From Symsagittifera roscoffensis (taxonomy: Eukaryota; Xenacoelomorpha; Acoela; Convolutidae), in NCBI RefSeq assembly GCF_963678635.1, contig NC_087062.1:98945705-99009704 (forward strand): a DNA stretch of 64,000 nt, read 5' to 3'. Below, one piece after another: positions 42,101 to 54,339 of this stretch; the stretch's first letter is position 1, and every line of letters begins with the position of its first letter. Below the pieces are notes generated by a model. The model was not told the origin of the DNA, did not search any database, and saw only the letters and a list, made by a program, of their open reading frames with translations. The translations under genes were made by a program, and so were the position numbers.

Positions 42101-45100
42101 TATTGTTGTCCTGAGCCTAAAAATGATAAGATATTACACCTGTGATCATTTTTTGTAAAGTTATGGGGGTTTAAAGATTGCCATTTTTGCCAATTTTGGA
42201 CAATTAACACGCGATATATTTCGCGCTAATGATGCGTAAGCGGAGATTTAATCCGTCTGAGAAATCGCTCCAAATTGATTGAAAGAAAATTCTTTGCCAT
42301 AATTGAAAGGTTACAAGGAGCGAAATCTATCTTTTGGATCTTTATATGGCATCTGGGGTGTTGAGTTTCATAAAAATTTTCAAATTTTCGAGAAAAATAT
42401 TTTCGTTTTTATTTCTTCACTTTAAACCTTTTATGCTATTACTGCTCCATAAACATTAAAAGGCAGTCGGAACGTTCAGGGCTTCGCCCTGATACGGGCA
42501 GTTTTTTTAAGTTTTGAAAATAATTGATGCCTACTATGCCTCAATGACTATCTTTCTATTTGTTTCCTCACGTATTTCTACACACCACAGACAATAAACG
42601 TCACTGAAAGAGAATTTTTTTTGTAGTTGTTTATGAATATGGCCAGAAAGTTCTGCGCTACTTGAATAAAAACCGGCTATGCTTCGTTTAACATGGCTTT
42701 GGTCGATAAAAGGATTTTAAATTTTCTAAGCTGAACTTACTTCACTTTGTTGAATTAGTTATTCAAGCTCAAAAGGTAATCGTTGTGTACTCTGCTCGTG
42801 GCATCTAATAGGTCGAAAAATTTTATGATGAGGTTGATAGGGCTCAAAATCTTCCGTGGAAAAGCCCCAATCAGAAAATTAAAATTCGAATAGCTAGGGA
42901 AATATTGTCGAACTATTATTCTGCAAACCAATCGAAATTTAAATTCTGCTGGGAGTTTGTGGCTACTTAATCAAGTATCTTTGACTTTTAATGTAAAGCT
43001 TATATGAAGTTTTTAATGGCCTTGAAAGGTCCATTAAGGTTAGAGTCTGTTTGAACTTACACATTAACATAAATTTGAATAGATAAAACCTTAATACTTT
43101 TCTAAATTCGAAGCAAAAACATATGACACAGTAATGCGAATCAAAATTTACTGACAACCCAAGACGCTGTTGTGGATTAGTTGGACCAATCCAGTAGTGG
43201 CTGAGCCATCATTCTAGACACGGAATACAGTCAGATAATCAGCCAGCAAAATTCTAAAATTATTAAAGATCCCCCCTAAGTATTGCCTGCATCAAACTTC
43301 AAGCCTTAATAATCGATTATATTACAATTTCAGTACCAGTCTTTTGAGAAACAACTGATTTTAATCAATTAATGATCGATTATAATTTCTGTTTTTAAGA
43401 TCAAATTATAATTAGTTATAATCCTTTTTAAGTGATTATAATCGATTATTTATTCGTCCATTTGTCGATACAATTATAATCAATTCTAATTGATTATAAT
43501 CCATTATTTTTATTGTTTTGACTTTTGATACAAAAGTAACGTATTATTTGTGCTCGGGGTGGTTTTTTTTCTTCAGACAAATTTCAATTTTTTAACTAGC
43601 CATTTTTGACGAAATTTTTTAGATCATTCGAAAGCTATTGTTGTCCTGAGCCTAAAAATGATAATATATTACACCTGTGATCATTTTTCGTAAAGTTATG
43701 GGGGTTTAAAGATTGCCATTTTGGCCAATTTTGGTCAATTATCACGCGATATATTTCGCGCTAATGATGAGTAAGCGGGATTTAATCCGTCTTAGAAATC
43801 TTTCCAAATTGATTGAAAGAAACTTCTTTGCCATAATTAAATTTTTACAAGGAGCGAAATCTATCCTTTGGATCTTTATATGGCATGTGGGATGATGATT
43901 TTCATAAAAATTTTCAAATTTTAGAGAAAAATATTTTCATTTTTTTTTCTTTACTTTTAACCTTTTATGTTGTTACTGCTCCATAAACATTAAAAGGCAG
44001 CCGGAACGTTCAGGGCTTCGCCCTGATACGAGCAGTATTTTTTAAGTTTTGAAAATAATTGATGCCTACTATGCCTCAAAGACTATCTTTCGATTTGTTC
44101 GCTCACGTATTTCTTCACACCACAGACAATAAACGTCACTGAAAGAGAATTTTGTTTGTAGTTGTTTATGAATATGGCCAGATAGTTCTGCGCTACTTGA
44201 ACAAAAACCGGCTCTGCTTCGTTTAACACGGCTTTGGTCGATAAAAGGACTTTAAATTTTCTCAGCTGAAGTTACTTCACTTTGTTGAATTAGTTATTCA
44301 AGCTCAAAAGGTAATCGTTGTGTACTCTGCTCGTGGCATCTAATAGGTCGAAAAATTTTATGATGAGGTTGATAGGGCTCAAAATCTCACGTGGAAAAGC
44401 TCCAATCAGAAAATCAAAATTCGAATGGCTGGGGAAGAATTGTCGAACTTTTATTCTGCAAACCAATCGAAATTTAAACTCCGCTGGGAGTTTGTGGCTA
44501 CTTAATCAAGTATCTTTGACTTTTAATGTAAAGCTTATATGAAACTTTTAACGGCCTTGAAAGGTCCATTAAGGTTAGAGTCTGTTTGAACTTAGACAAT
44601 TTACATAATTTTGAATAGATAAAACCTTAATGTTTTTCTAAAATCGAAGCAAAAACATATGACACAGTAATGCGGATCAATATTTACTGACAACCCAAGA
44701 CGCTGGCAGGGATTAGTTGGACCAATCCAGTAGTGGCTGAGCCATCATTCTAGACACGGAATACAGTCAGATAATCAGCGAGAAAAATTCTAAAATTATT
44801 AAAGATCCCCCCCTTAAGTATTGCCTGCATCAAACTTCAAGCCTTAATAATCGATTATATTACATTTTCAGTACCAGTCTTTTGAGAAACAACTGATTTT
44901 AATCAATTAATGATTGATTAGATTCTCTGTTTTTAAGATCAAATTATAATTAGTTCTATTCCCTTATAAGTGATTATAATCGATTATTTATTCGTCCATT
45001 TGTCAATACAATTATAATCAATTATACTTGATTATAATCCATTATTTTTATTGTTTCGACTTTCGAAACGAAAGAAACGGATTATTTGTGCTCGGGGTGG

Positions 45101-47378
45101 GTTTTTTCTTCAGACAAATATCGATTTTTTAACTAGCCATTTTTGACGAAAATTTTTTATATCATTCGAAAGCTATTGTTGTCCTGAGCTTAAAAATGAT
45201 AAGATATTACACCTGTGATCATTTTTCGTAAAGTTATGGGGGTTTAAAGATTGCCATTTTGGCCAATTTTGGACAATTAACACGCGATATATTTCGCGCT
45301 AATGATATGTAAGCGGATATTTAATCCGTTCTTGAAATCGTTCGATATTGATTGAAAGAAACTTTTTTGCCATAATTGAAATGTTACAAGGAGCGAAATC
45401 TATCCTTTGGATTTTTATATGGCATGTGGGGGATGAGTTTCATAAAAATTTTCAAAAGTTAGAGAAAAATATTTTCATTTTTTTTTCTTTACATTTAAAA
45501 TTTCATGCTATTACTGCTCCATAAACCTTAAAAGGCAGTCGGAACGTTCAGGGCTTCGCTCTGATACATGCAGTATTTTTTAAGTTTTGAAAATAATTGA
45601 TGCCTACTATGCCTCAATGACTATCTTTCTATTTATTTCCTCATGTATTTATACACACCACAGATAATAAATCTCACTGAAAGAGAATTTTTTTGTAGTT
45701 GTTTATGAATATGACCAGAAGGTTCTGCGCTACTTGAACAAAAACCGGCTATGCTTCGTTTAACACGGCTTTGGTCGATAAAAGGACTTTAACTTTTCTA
45801 AGCTGAATTTACTTCACTTTGTTGAATTAGTTATTCAAGCTCAAAAGGTAATCGTTGTGTACTCTGCTCGTGGCATCTAATAGGTCGAAAAATTTTATGA
45901 TAAGGTTGATAGGGCTCAAAATCTCACGTGGAAAAGCCCCAATCAGAAAATTAAAATTCGAATAGCTAAGGAAGAATTGTCGAACTATTATTCTGCAAAC
46001 CAATCGAAATTCAAACTCCGCTGGGAGTTTGTGGCTACTTAATCAAGTATCTTTGACTGTTAATGTAAAGCTTATATGAAACTTTTAACGGCCTTGAAAG
46101 GTCCATTAAGGTTAGAGTATGTTTGAACATAGACATTTTACATAAATTTGAATAGATAAAACCTTAATGTTTTTCTAAATTCGAAGCAAAAACATATGAC
46201 ACAGTAATGCGGATCAATATTTACTGACAACCCAAGACGCTGGCAGGGATTAGTTGGACCAATCCAGTAGTGGCTGAGCCATCATTCTAGACACGGAATA
46301 CAGTCAGATAATCAGAGAGAAAATTTCTAAAATTATTAAAGATCCCCCCTAAATATTGCCTGCATCAAACTTCAAGCCTTAATAATTGATTATATTACAA
46401 CTTCAGTACCAGTCTTTTGAGAAACAACTGATTTTAATCAATTAATGATCGATTATAATCTCTGTTTTTAAGATCAAATTATAATTAGTTATAGTCCCTT
46501 ATAAGCGGTTTTAATCAATTATTTATTCGTCCATTTGTCGATACAATTATAATCAATTATAATTGATTATAATCCATTATTTTTTTTATTTCGACTTTTG
46601 AATCGAAAGTAACGGATTATTTGTGCTCGGGGTGGGTTTTTTTTTCTTCAGACAAATTTCGATTTTTTAACTAGCCATTTTTGATGGAATTTTTTTATAT
46701 CATTCGAAAGCTATTGTTGACCTGAGCTTAAAAATGATAAGATATTACACCTGTGATTATTTTTTGTAAAGTTATGGGGGTTTAAAGGTTGCCATTTCGG
46801 CCAATTTTGGACAATTAACACGCGATATATTTCGCGCTAATGATGCGTAAGCGGAGATTTAATCCGTCTTAGAAATCGTTCGAAATTGATTGAAAGAAAC
46901 TTCTTTGCCATAATTGAATTGTTACAAGGAGCGAAATCTATCCTTTGGATCTTTATATGGCATGTGGGGGATGAGTTCCATAAAAATTTTCAAGTTTTAG
47001 AGAAAAGTATTTTCATTTTTTTTTCTTTACATTTAACCTTTTATGCTATATACTGCTCCATAAACCTTAAAAGGCATTCGGAACGTTCAGGGTTTCGCCC
47101 TGATACGAGCAGTATTTTTTAAGTTTTGAAAATAATTGATGCCTACTATGCCTCAATGACTATCTTTCTATTTGTTTCCTCACATTTTTCTACACACCAC
47201 AGACAATAAACGTCACTGAAAGAGAATTTTTTTGTACTTGTTTATGAATATGGCCAGAAAGTTCTGCGCTACTTGAACAAAAACCGGCTATGCTTCGTTT
47301 AACACGGCTTTGGTCGATAGAAGGACTTTGAATTTTCTAAGCTGAAGTTACTTCACATTGTTGAATTAATTATTCAAG
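39120..47378 (+). repeat. Tandem array, six copies of a 1.54-kb unit
   Basis: The landmark GCTCGGGGTGGG recurs at about 39171, 40689, 42016, 43553, 45091 and 46627. The steps are about 1518, 1327, 1537, 1538 and 1536; unit 2 lacks about 200 bases, and unit 6 is cut at 47378. Each unit has four parts. First is a foldback arm of about 490 bp, from CTTTCGATACGAAAG to CCCTGATACGAGCAGT. Next are about 500 bp with a conserved short frame, then a block with AGTAGTGGCTGAGCCATCAT, then about 200 bp of TTATAATCGATTATAA palindromes. Copies look roughly 90-95 percent identical, so the array is young or homogenised. Confidence 0.9.
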
Positions 47379-49281
47379 CTCAAAAGGGCCAATTTTGGCC
47401 AATTTGGGACAATTGAAGCGCGATATATTTCGCGCTATTAACGCGTAAGCGGATATTTAGTCCGTATAAAAATTGTTCCAAATTGGTTGAAAGAAGCATA
47501 TTATCATAAATGATTTGTTACAAGGAGCTAAATCAATCTTTTTGTACTTTATATGGTGTGTGGCGGGATGATTTTCGTAAAAAATTTCAAACTTTAGAAA
47601 AAAAAAATTTCATTTAATTTTATTACATTTAATTTGTTGATGTTAATACTGCTCCATAAAACCTTAAAAGACAGTCGGAACTTAAACTAAAAGACAGTTC
47701 TAAAAGACAGTCGAACTAAAAGACAGTTCGAAGTTGTATCTAGTTGCTTATATTTTTTGCTTTTGTAGACGTTAGTTCCTATGAAAAATGAAATAAATGT
47801 TTTAAAAATTTCCAATCATTTCAAATTTAAAATGTTTTTTTTTTCATTTCTTCCTCATTAGAGTTGTTTTGTGATGCATATCAATTATAAATCCTGTAAA
47901 CACCTGATTTTGGTAACTATAATCAATTATAATTGTCTATAAATCATCACACTAATCCGTTATAATCAATTATTTACGCCTAAACTTGGATGCGGTTGGT
48001 ATAAAAAGTAGTAGTTCAAACAATTATACACTCATTTGTATTTTTATTTCCATTCATTTTTTATATTCAATTATTTTGCTTACAAATGGCGCTCAAATAT
48101 TGACAATTTATTTCATTCTAAATTCCGCAATACGATAATGGTTTAAAATTTTACTTAGCAAATGCTAATATAATCGATTATTGACTTAGCTCATCTGAAC
48201 TAAGCTAAAAGTAACGATGATTATGTTAAAAACGTGTATTTTTTATAATTAAACGTTTTGACACTGATTCTCTCGTTCTTGTTGCGTGTGCTGACAATTA
48301 GTAAAAGTCTCAAACATGACCTGCTAAATTAATTAAAGAAATTATGTTTAGGAAAGAATAAAGATAACCAAAAATCTTCCCTACCATGGAAAATTTAAAT
48401 TGATAATTACTGTTCCTTTCATCCCTCTGAAAAACGGTTTGAGGAGCAAAATTTTACCCTATGTGTATAAAGTTAACAATGTAACAGAAACAATGTGATG
48501 CAGTGAAAATAGAAAAAATTACTTTTGATGGTCTCCATCATATCCGAAAGATAATTGTCGAAGTATTGAAAAATGGAGATAATTAAAATTTACTAATCAA
48601 ACTGACTTCTTAGAAAAAAACAGGGACGTCAATTTTTTTATGCATTGAATTGAGAGCACGAGTTAAGGTAAAAAAAACAAGTGTAGTTCTAAATTTAAAA
48701 CGCCAACTATTGTAAATTTTCCTGAGATCCAATGGGTAATATATTCGCTTAATTGATGATCAGAAGTGACCTCAACCAATTTGATTATGATCAGGACTTT
48801 TATGGAGCAGTCAGAACATTAAAAAATATAAGAAATAAAATAAAATGAAACTTTTTTTTCTTCTAAATTTTTTAATGAAAATTATCCCCCCACACGCTAT
48901 ATAAAATAGTAAAGGATAGTTTTCGCTCCTTGTAACAAATCAATTATGGCAATTAAGCCTCTTTCAACCAATTTGGAACGATTTTAAGACGGATTAATTC
49001 TCCGCTTGCGCGTTAATAGCGCGAAATATATCGCGCGTTAATTGTCCCAAATTGGTCAAAATGGCAACTTTTAAACCCCCATAACTTTACGAAAAAAGAT
49101 CACAGGTGAAATATCTTTTCAAATTTAAGATCAGGACAACAATACCCACAATAACTTTCGGTTGATATAACAAAATTCCGTCAAAAATGGCTAGTTAAAA
49201 AGTCGAAATTTGTCTGAAGAAAAAAAAACCCACCCCGAGCACAAACATTCCGTTACTTTCGTATCGAAAGTCGGAACAACA
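47379..49281. mobile_element. Foldback element related to the array arm
   Basis: A direct but diverged arm (47379-47720) faces an inverted arm (about 48785-49281) that carries every arm landmark in reverse: TGGAGCAGT, CGCTCCTTGTAACAAAT, GCGCGAAATATATCGCGC, CCCACCCCGAGCAC and TTTCGTATCGAAAG. The loop of about 1.06 kb is AT-rich and has no gene. Confidence 0.65.
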
Positions 49282-52200
49282 ATCAGCTTGGCGCAGTATA
49301 ACACTTTCCATATCGGAGTCGTCGCTCTTCTCTTCTATGGAAGGTGGTAAGGACGTTAACGGCTCTTTGACCTCTTACTCAATAAAAGTCGCAGTTTCTT
49401 GTATTACTTCCGTTGGAGTGTTTGTGATAAAAATGAGAGGTCAAAATGATAGTCTGATCCACAGGGATTTTTGCCATCGCTCTCTCGTTTTCATCAAAGT
49501 TGTCGCTGATGCGCCTTTGCTTAAGATTGTTGGAACATCCGTGCTCTCCAAGCCAGTCAAGTCAGTGTGCCAATTGACGACATCTACAGTATCTGCAAAA
49601 ACCAATCAACTTACAACCCTCCAAACCAATTTTGGAGGTCCTACGTTCCGACGAGTTTTTCATGAAAACGAAAGACACTACGTTATGCTGAATCTATAGT
49701 TTCATAGACCGGGTATTCTACGGCCCTAGTGGATTTTCTAGATTTCGAAGCAGCCTGTTTTTTTTTGTTGTCCGCTAATTTTGTCTTTTGGAGATTCGAT
49801 GAAGCTCAAAGGTGGGGTTGGTGGGAAACAATCGGCGCTTCCGGGTCTGTCTGCGGTCTGAGATGGTACGGGGATGATGCTGCTAATTGAGCATTTAGTT
49901 GAAATTTCATTTTAAGGCCAATCTATATCTACATTATACAATTTAATTGGGATATCCGATGGATATTAGAAGTATCTGTTTTTTTTGGACTTGATTCGTA
50001 AAAGTCGTTCAGTTGTCTTTTTCATCCCGAGTCTCTGCCAAGAAAACCCTCAATCGCTCATTCCCAACCGATAATGTCTGAGCTATAAATTGGTATCATA
50101 AGAGGTGTCCTCTGCGTAGTAGCGGGTAGAAACGGTCGTCTTTTTTGAACTCGATGATCTGATTTATGTTTTAGTTCCTTTGGATTTGGCTTCCTTTAAT
50201 TTTGTTGCGACTCTGATAGCAGTTTTTTTAAATAAAAATCAGGAGTCGCTACCTCGCAGGAATGTTACCTTTATAAACTTTTGGAGTTTTTTGTGAATTA
50301 TCAAGAAATGTCGGGTGCTTTGTCGGGTTTTTTACAATTTTTTTTTCGCGGGATAGCTTGATTGTTGAACCCGATGATTGAATAAAATTCGCCCAAATGT
50401 CGATAATAGGATTCTCAATCTTTCTATTCAATTTTTCTGTTTGAAAAAAAAATGATTTCTTGATAGGTCTGGTAAGTAAAACCCATAAGGATAATAGAAA
50501 ATTCAAAATTATATTTAGGGCCAGACCGGCTCGGTTCGGCGATGTATCATTTTTCTTCGGATATATTTTTCAGTTTCCAGTGGAGTGTCAAGATGTCTAT
50601 CCTCGTCGCAGCTCAATTTTAGGCCCTTTTTGTCAAAATATTTCAAAATTGGTTTTCCGTTTTCTAAAAGGTTATTGCTAGTTTGTTCAATGTGTGTTCC
50701 GTTATATTTTAAGGTATTTTTCGAAAGATAAATAATTTAGTTTTTGTTGTAGTATACATTGAAGGTTCTAGGTAATTTAAGAAAACGAATCAATATAGTA
50801 GGTTTTGGTGGATAGTCTGTAACTTTGGTGTGACGGAAAAAGTTTTCAAGCAACCCGTTGGATCCACGGCCAGCAAAGGTGCGAAACTTATTTTTTAATT
50901 TTTCGAAGTCGCCGGGCATTCTTTTTTACTAGATGCCGCTGAAATTAATTTCTAAGTCGTCCCGATTAATCTTTCTTTCATATCGCCCAGCTTTTTTCTT
51001 TAAATTTGAGCCGCTTAGTTTTTATTAAGTTTGCGCCACCAAAATGTTGTTTTAAGTAGCGCCGCATTTTGAAACATGTTTCAAAAAATGGCAGCGTCAA
51101 AAGACTCCATTTTGAGCAAAAAAATGGAGTCTTTCAATATACTCTATCTTAAGTTGTGAGAATAGTTTTCATGCTTAAACTTCGAAGAAATCTATGAAAA
51201 CTCAGTTCTCACCGCGAAGAAAGAAAACAATTTGGCGACACGTTATAGGAAAAAAAATTGACGGCGCGACTATAAAAACAACTGAGGCGCAAAATAATAA
51301 ACGATTTTGAGTGCGCCATTTAAGAAAACACTGACGGCGCAACTTCAGAAAAGATTTGGTGGTGCTACCTACACAAAGACGCGATCTAAAAAAAAACACT
51401 TTAGCGTGGGTTGGAATTGCAAGAAAAAAATGAGGGCTCTATTCAACAAAAAATTTTTGGCTTACGACATAAAAAAACACACGTACGACGCGACCTTACG
51501 ACTTGAAAAAGGCTGATTGTGCGACTGAAGCAAAAGCAGAGGGCGCGACATAGAAAAAAGAATGACAGCCCGATTTGAAAAGGATTAAGGGCGCGAATCT
51601 AGAAAACAGTTTGGGTTTTTTGTTCAGTCGCACCGGTCGCGGCGTATTGTTTTCATATGGTTTACAAAAAAAAATTGTAAAAAGATTTATCGAAAAAAAG
51701 TTGAGTTCTTTATTTCGAAATTTTAAAATTCCAAATGCATACATCATAACCGCCATCTAAAAATTTTTGCATAAATAATTTTAAAAACTTAAGTTTACAT
51801 AATTTGTTTTTTATGTTATTATGGTAGAGAAACACATTCAGTGTTTTCGGCATTTTTTTAATTTTAAAAAAGTTGTAACAGCGGAAATTTCCTTCAAATC
51901 TTATAAGAAGTTCTAAGAGAGGGTAGTTTATAGGATGTTCAACATGGAAATATGGATTTGATTCTAAGAATGTCTTGACCAAAACGAATTTTTATCAGTA
52001 TTAGCGTTTTTTTATTAGTACTTTATTTACCATTTGAGCCATGATGACTAAACACTCGACCACAATCTGTAAAAACAGTTTAAAATTTGTCCTAATTTGT
52101 CGTCTGATATCAGAAGTTATCTCCCTAATAAACGACTTTTAGTTTTCTCGCCAGATGGTTTGCAGACCTTCAAATGTGTTCATACCGGTTATCACCAAAT

Positions 52201-52350
52201 TCTGACCGCTATCTAAATCAAATATGAACCTAGAGTTGTCTACTAATCGAAATATGCACCTGTAGTTGTCTACTTATCGAGATTTAAAAATTTCTAAATC
52301 ATTTTCCTCGTCAACCGTACAACAATAAAAATCGATTGTAGATCATAATA
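49282..52350 (+). other. Non-coding DNA with an unidentified ORF and an inverted minisatellite
   Basis: At 49337-49699 a 120-codon + strand ORF lies in a less AT-rich block. The opposite strand also reads well in pieces, so it may be a decayed transposon gene; I do not recognise it. A 14-bp-stem hairpin and the GGCGCGAC minisatellite occupy about 50890-51640. Otherwise nothing is evident. Confidence 0.4.
50890..51640. repeat. Inverted minisatellite around a perfect hairpin
   Basis: Between about 51240 and 51640 a loose unit, TGA-GGCGCGAC-TA-AAAAA, recurs about 14 times with spacing of roughly 22-30 bases. In reverse orientation the same unit recurs at about 50890-51080. The centre is a perfect stem, AAAGACTCCATTTT/AAAATGGAGTCTTT (51100-51113, 51121-51134), preceded by the palindrome GAAACATGTTTC (51071-51082). 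Confidence 0.6.
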
Positions 52351-52402
52351 ATGACTGTTTTAGTGTTTGTTCTTGTGATGGGATTTATTCTAGGCACAGC
52401 AG
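52351..52402 (+). CDS. Candidate secreted lectin-like protein, exon 1 (signal peptide)
   Basis: The ATG at 52351 encodes MTVLVFVLVMGFILGTA, a textbook signal peptide. It then splits a Gly codon in phase 1 at CAG|GTAATT (52402). The next usable exon at 54206 supplies exactly the missing two bases (GT), giving Gly-Phe-Ser. The matching phase and signal composition are the evidence. Without transcripts the start and pairing remain a prediction. Confidence 0.5.
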
Positions 52403-52779
52403 GTAATTTCTTTGTGTAATCGGGAGGTTAATTATTGAAAAACGAACTAGAGATCACTTCATCATAAACCTTTTGAGTTATGGCCCTTTCAATAAACTTT
52501 CAAGAGCGTTCAATTTGAACCACCGCTGATATGTCCAATTTAGATTTTAACAAAATTACAAAAACCACACTTTCTTCCAAAGAAAATTTTAGCATTATTT
52601 TTTTTTCTACATTTTGATCATTCAATAATTTCTCAATTTCTTAGCTCACGCGGAAATAAAATAACCGCTTGCAGAAAAAGTAATAGTAAACACAGTGGCG
52701 TGCGTAGAATTTTTTTCAGGCATACTATAATACTAATGTTAGTAATAAAAAAGTATTTTCAATACTCATTACAGAAAAA

Positions 52780-53099
52780 GCCCGGGCTGAGGTGCTTGAC
52801 TCATGATTCGACCGAAGTGGTCGATTGATGTCTGTTTCCGACTTTTTGAGTCGAACGATGTCCGTTTTTGACTTAGTTTGACTTTACCAGATATTGTTTG
52901 ACCAGTTCGACTTTGCTTGACTTAATCTGACATTGTTCGACTTTGTTCGACTTTGCTTGACTTAATCTGACATTGTTCCATTTTGAACCTAATTGTTTGA
53001 CTTGATCTGGAATGAGTCGAACTGTTTTAATTTGCGAAAAAAGCGCGACATCGTTCGACCGTTTCGGTCGAATCATGAGTCAAACAGCTCTACCCGGGC
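52780..53099. mobile_element. 320-bp inverted-repeat element with internal minisatellite
   Basis: Terminal arms of about 45 bp begin GCCCGGG and share TTGACTCATGATTCGACCGA in inverted orientation. The interior holds a 40-base duplicated block built on GACTTAATCTGACATTGTTC (about 52918-52980). There is no ORF and no clear target duplication. Confidence 0.65.
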
Positions 53100-53484
53100 A
53101 GCTGCAGCCAAAATATAATAATAAGCGCCACAAACTTGAAGTAAGTATACTCGCATAGCCCGGATACAGGTCTGAAACGTACGTTTATGCATTTTTCAGG
53201 TCTTCCCATTTAGGATTCCAAAAAAATAAGAGGGCATTTAAACCGAAGTATTCTCATATGTCCCATGCCGACTAAGATTGTCCAAGGGCTTTTCTACCCA
53301 TCCGAAATTTTTTCCAGATAATTAGAACCTAATGCGACAGTTTAGACAATTTTGAAAAAAAAATGAACGAGCAGAATCTTTATGGGACCGATATCCAAGA
53401 AAAAAATTGAAGTTGACCAACGACCAAATTTTATGGTTTTGTGGTGGCGCTATGTGAACTTTATGAGTAAGTTGTCGGTAGGGG

Positions 53485-53600
53485 CAGGGGCGGATCTAGG
53501 ATTTTCTCGAGAGGGGGGGGGGGCGGATTTTCAAAAAAAACAATTTCAATTTCTTTAAGGCCGACCAAAGTGATTGTCCAAGCTCTCCCAGAACGAAGAC
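53485..53600 (+). mobile_element. hAT-like MITE, partial copy
   Basis: It starts CAGGGGCGGATCTAGGATTT with a G-run, like 63191. Similarity is lost after about 115 bases. Confidence 0.6.
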
Positions 53601-54205
53601 CATATTTTAACCAACTGTTCGCAATTATTAAAGAAATAAACATGCCGAAAGAGGTTTTTAATCACTAGCATTTTTTCGACAGTCTAAATAGTGCGAAAAA
53701 CTTTTCAGTCTCTTTGTTGTCGTAATTGAATTCGTTTTAAACATATTTATATGAATATTTAGTTCATTTTTCGAACATCATGAGTTTTTTGGCAAAGTCA
53801 AATTATAGTTACACTATATAGCTCAAAATCTATTTTAAAAAACGCTTTTAAGAAATGATAAATCACGAGATTTTGAATGACTTAGTTTTATGGTTTCTCT
53901 TGAGTATTGGCCATGTAAATCTTGAAAACTGAGTGATAATTTTGCTTTTAAATATATCAAATTTGTTGAGCTGTAGCGTAAAGAATGGCTCATTATCAAA
54001 ACCAGAGTGTAGAAAATAAAGAACACACTAAAAATTAGCTTCAAAAATTGTATTTCGGGCTTTAAGCTTCGCTAAAAATAAATTTTTCTATTTCATTTTT
54101 TAGTTTTGAGCTCAGCCTTTTTGAATGCTTCTATATCAAAGCGTTTAAATGCGAGTTTCCTTGTTCAGAAAGTATAGCAAACAGGGTAATCATTTTTTGC
54201 TTCAG

Positions 54206-54323
54206 GTTTTTCTGTGGAAGAAAGAGGTGCTGCCTGTCCTCCCAAATTCGGTATAATCGAGGATTTCGATGAATTCAGATGTTTTTATAAAGGCGAACCA
54301 GCGAAGGATATAACAAATCCCGA
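54206..54323 (+). CDS. Candidate secreted lectin-like protein, exon 2
   Basis: The acceptor TTTGCTTCAG at 54205 is followed by an open frame GFSVEERGAACPPKFG ... RCFYKGEPAKDI. A C-x(n)-C-F/Y pair after the signal peptide resembles the N-terminal hairpin of long-form C-type lectin domains. Splicing from CCCGA|GTGGCC (54323, phase 2) fits the phase of the 62479 exon. Without that splice, the frame runs to TAG at 54337-54339, giving a 61-residue secreted peptide with three cysteines. The donor is weak, so both readings are open. Confidence 0.45.
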
Positions 54324-54339
54324 GTGGCCATGTCCCTAG

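Larger units (their letters stand above)
52403..54205 (+). other. Intron 1 of lectin-like gene, carrying MITEs
   Basis: It runs GT to TTTGCTTCAG. It contains a hAT-like end (CAGTGGCGTGCGTAGAATTT at 52692), an inverted-repeat element (52780-53099) and a partial hAT-like MITE (53485-53600). No further exon is recognised. Confidence 0.5.

Noticed and set aside
49337-49699. 120-codon ORF as a host gene
   Set aside because: Immediately abuts a foldback arm; the reverse strand also yields plausible fragments; no family recognised. Kept only as an unidentified block.
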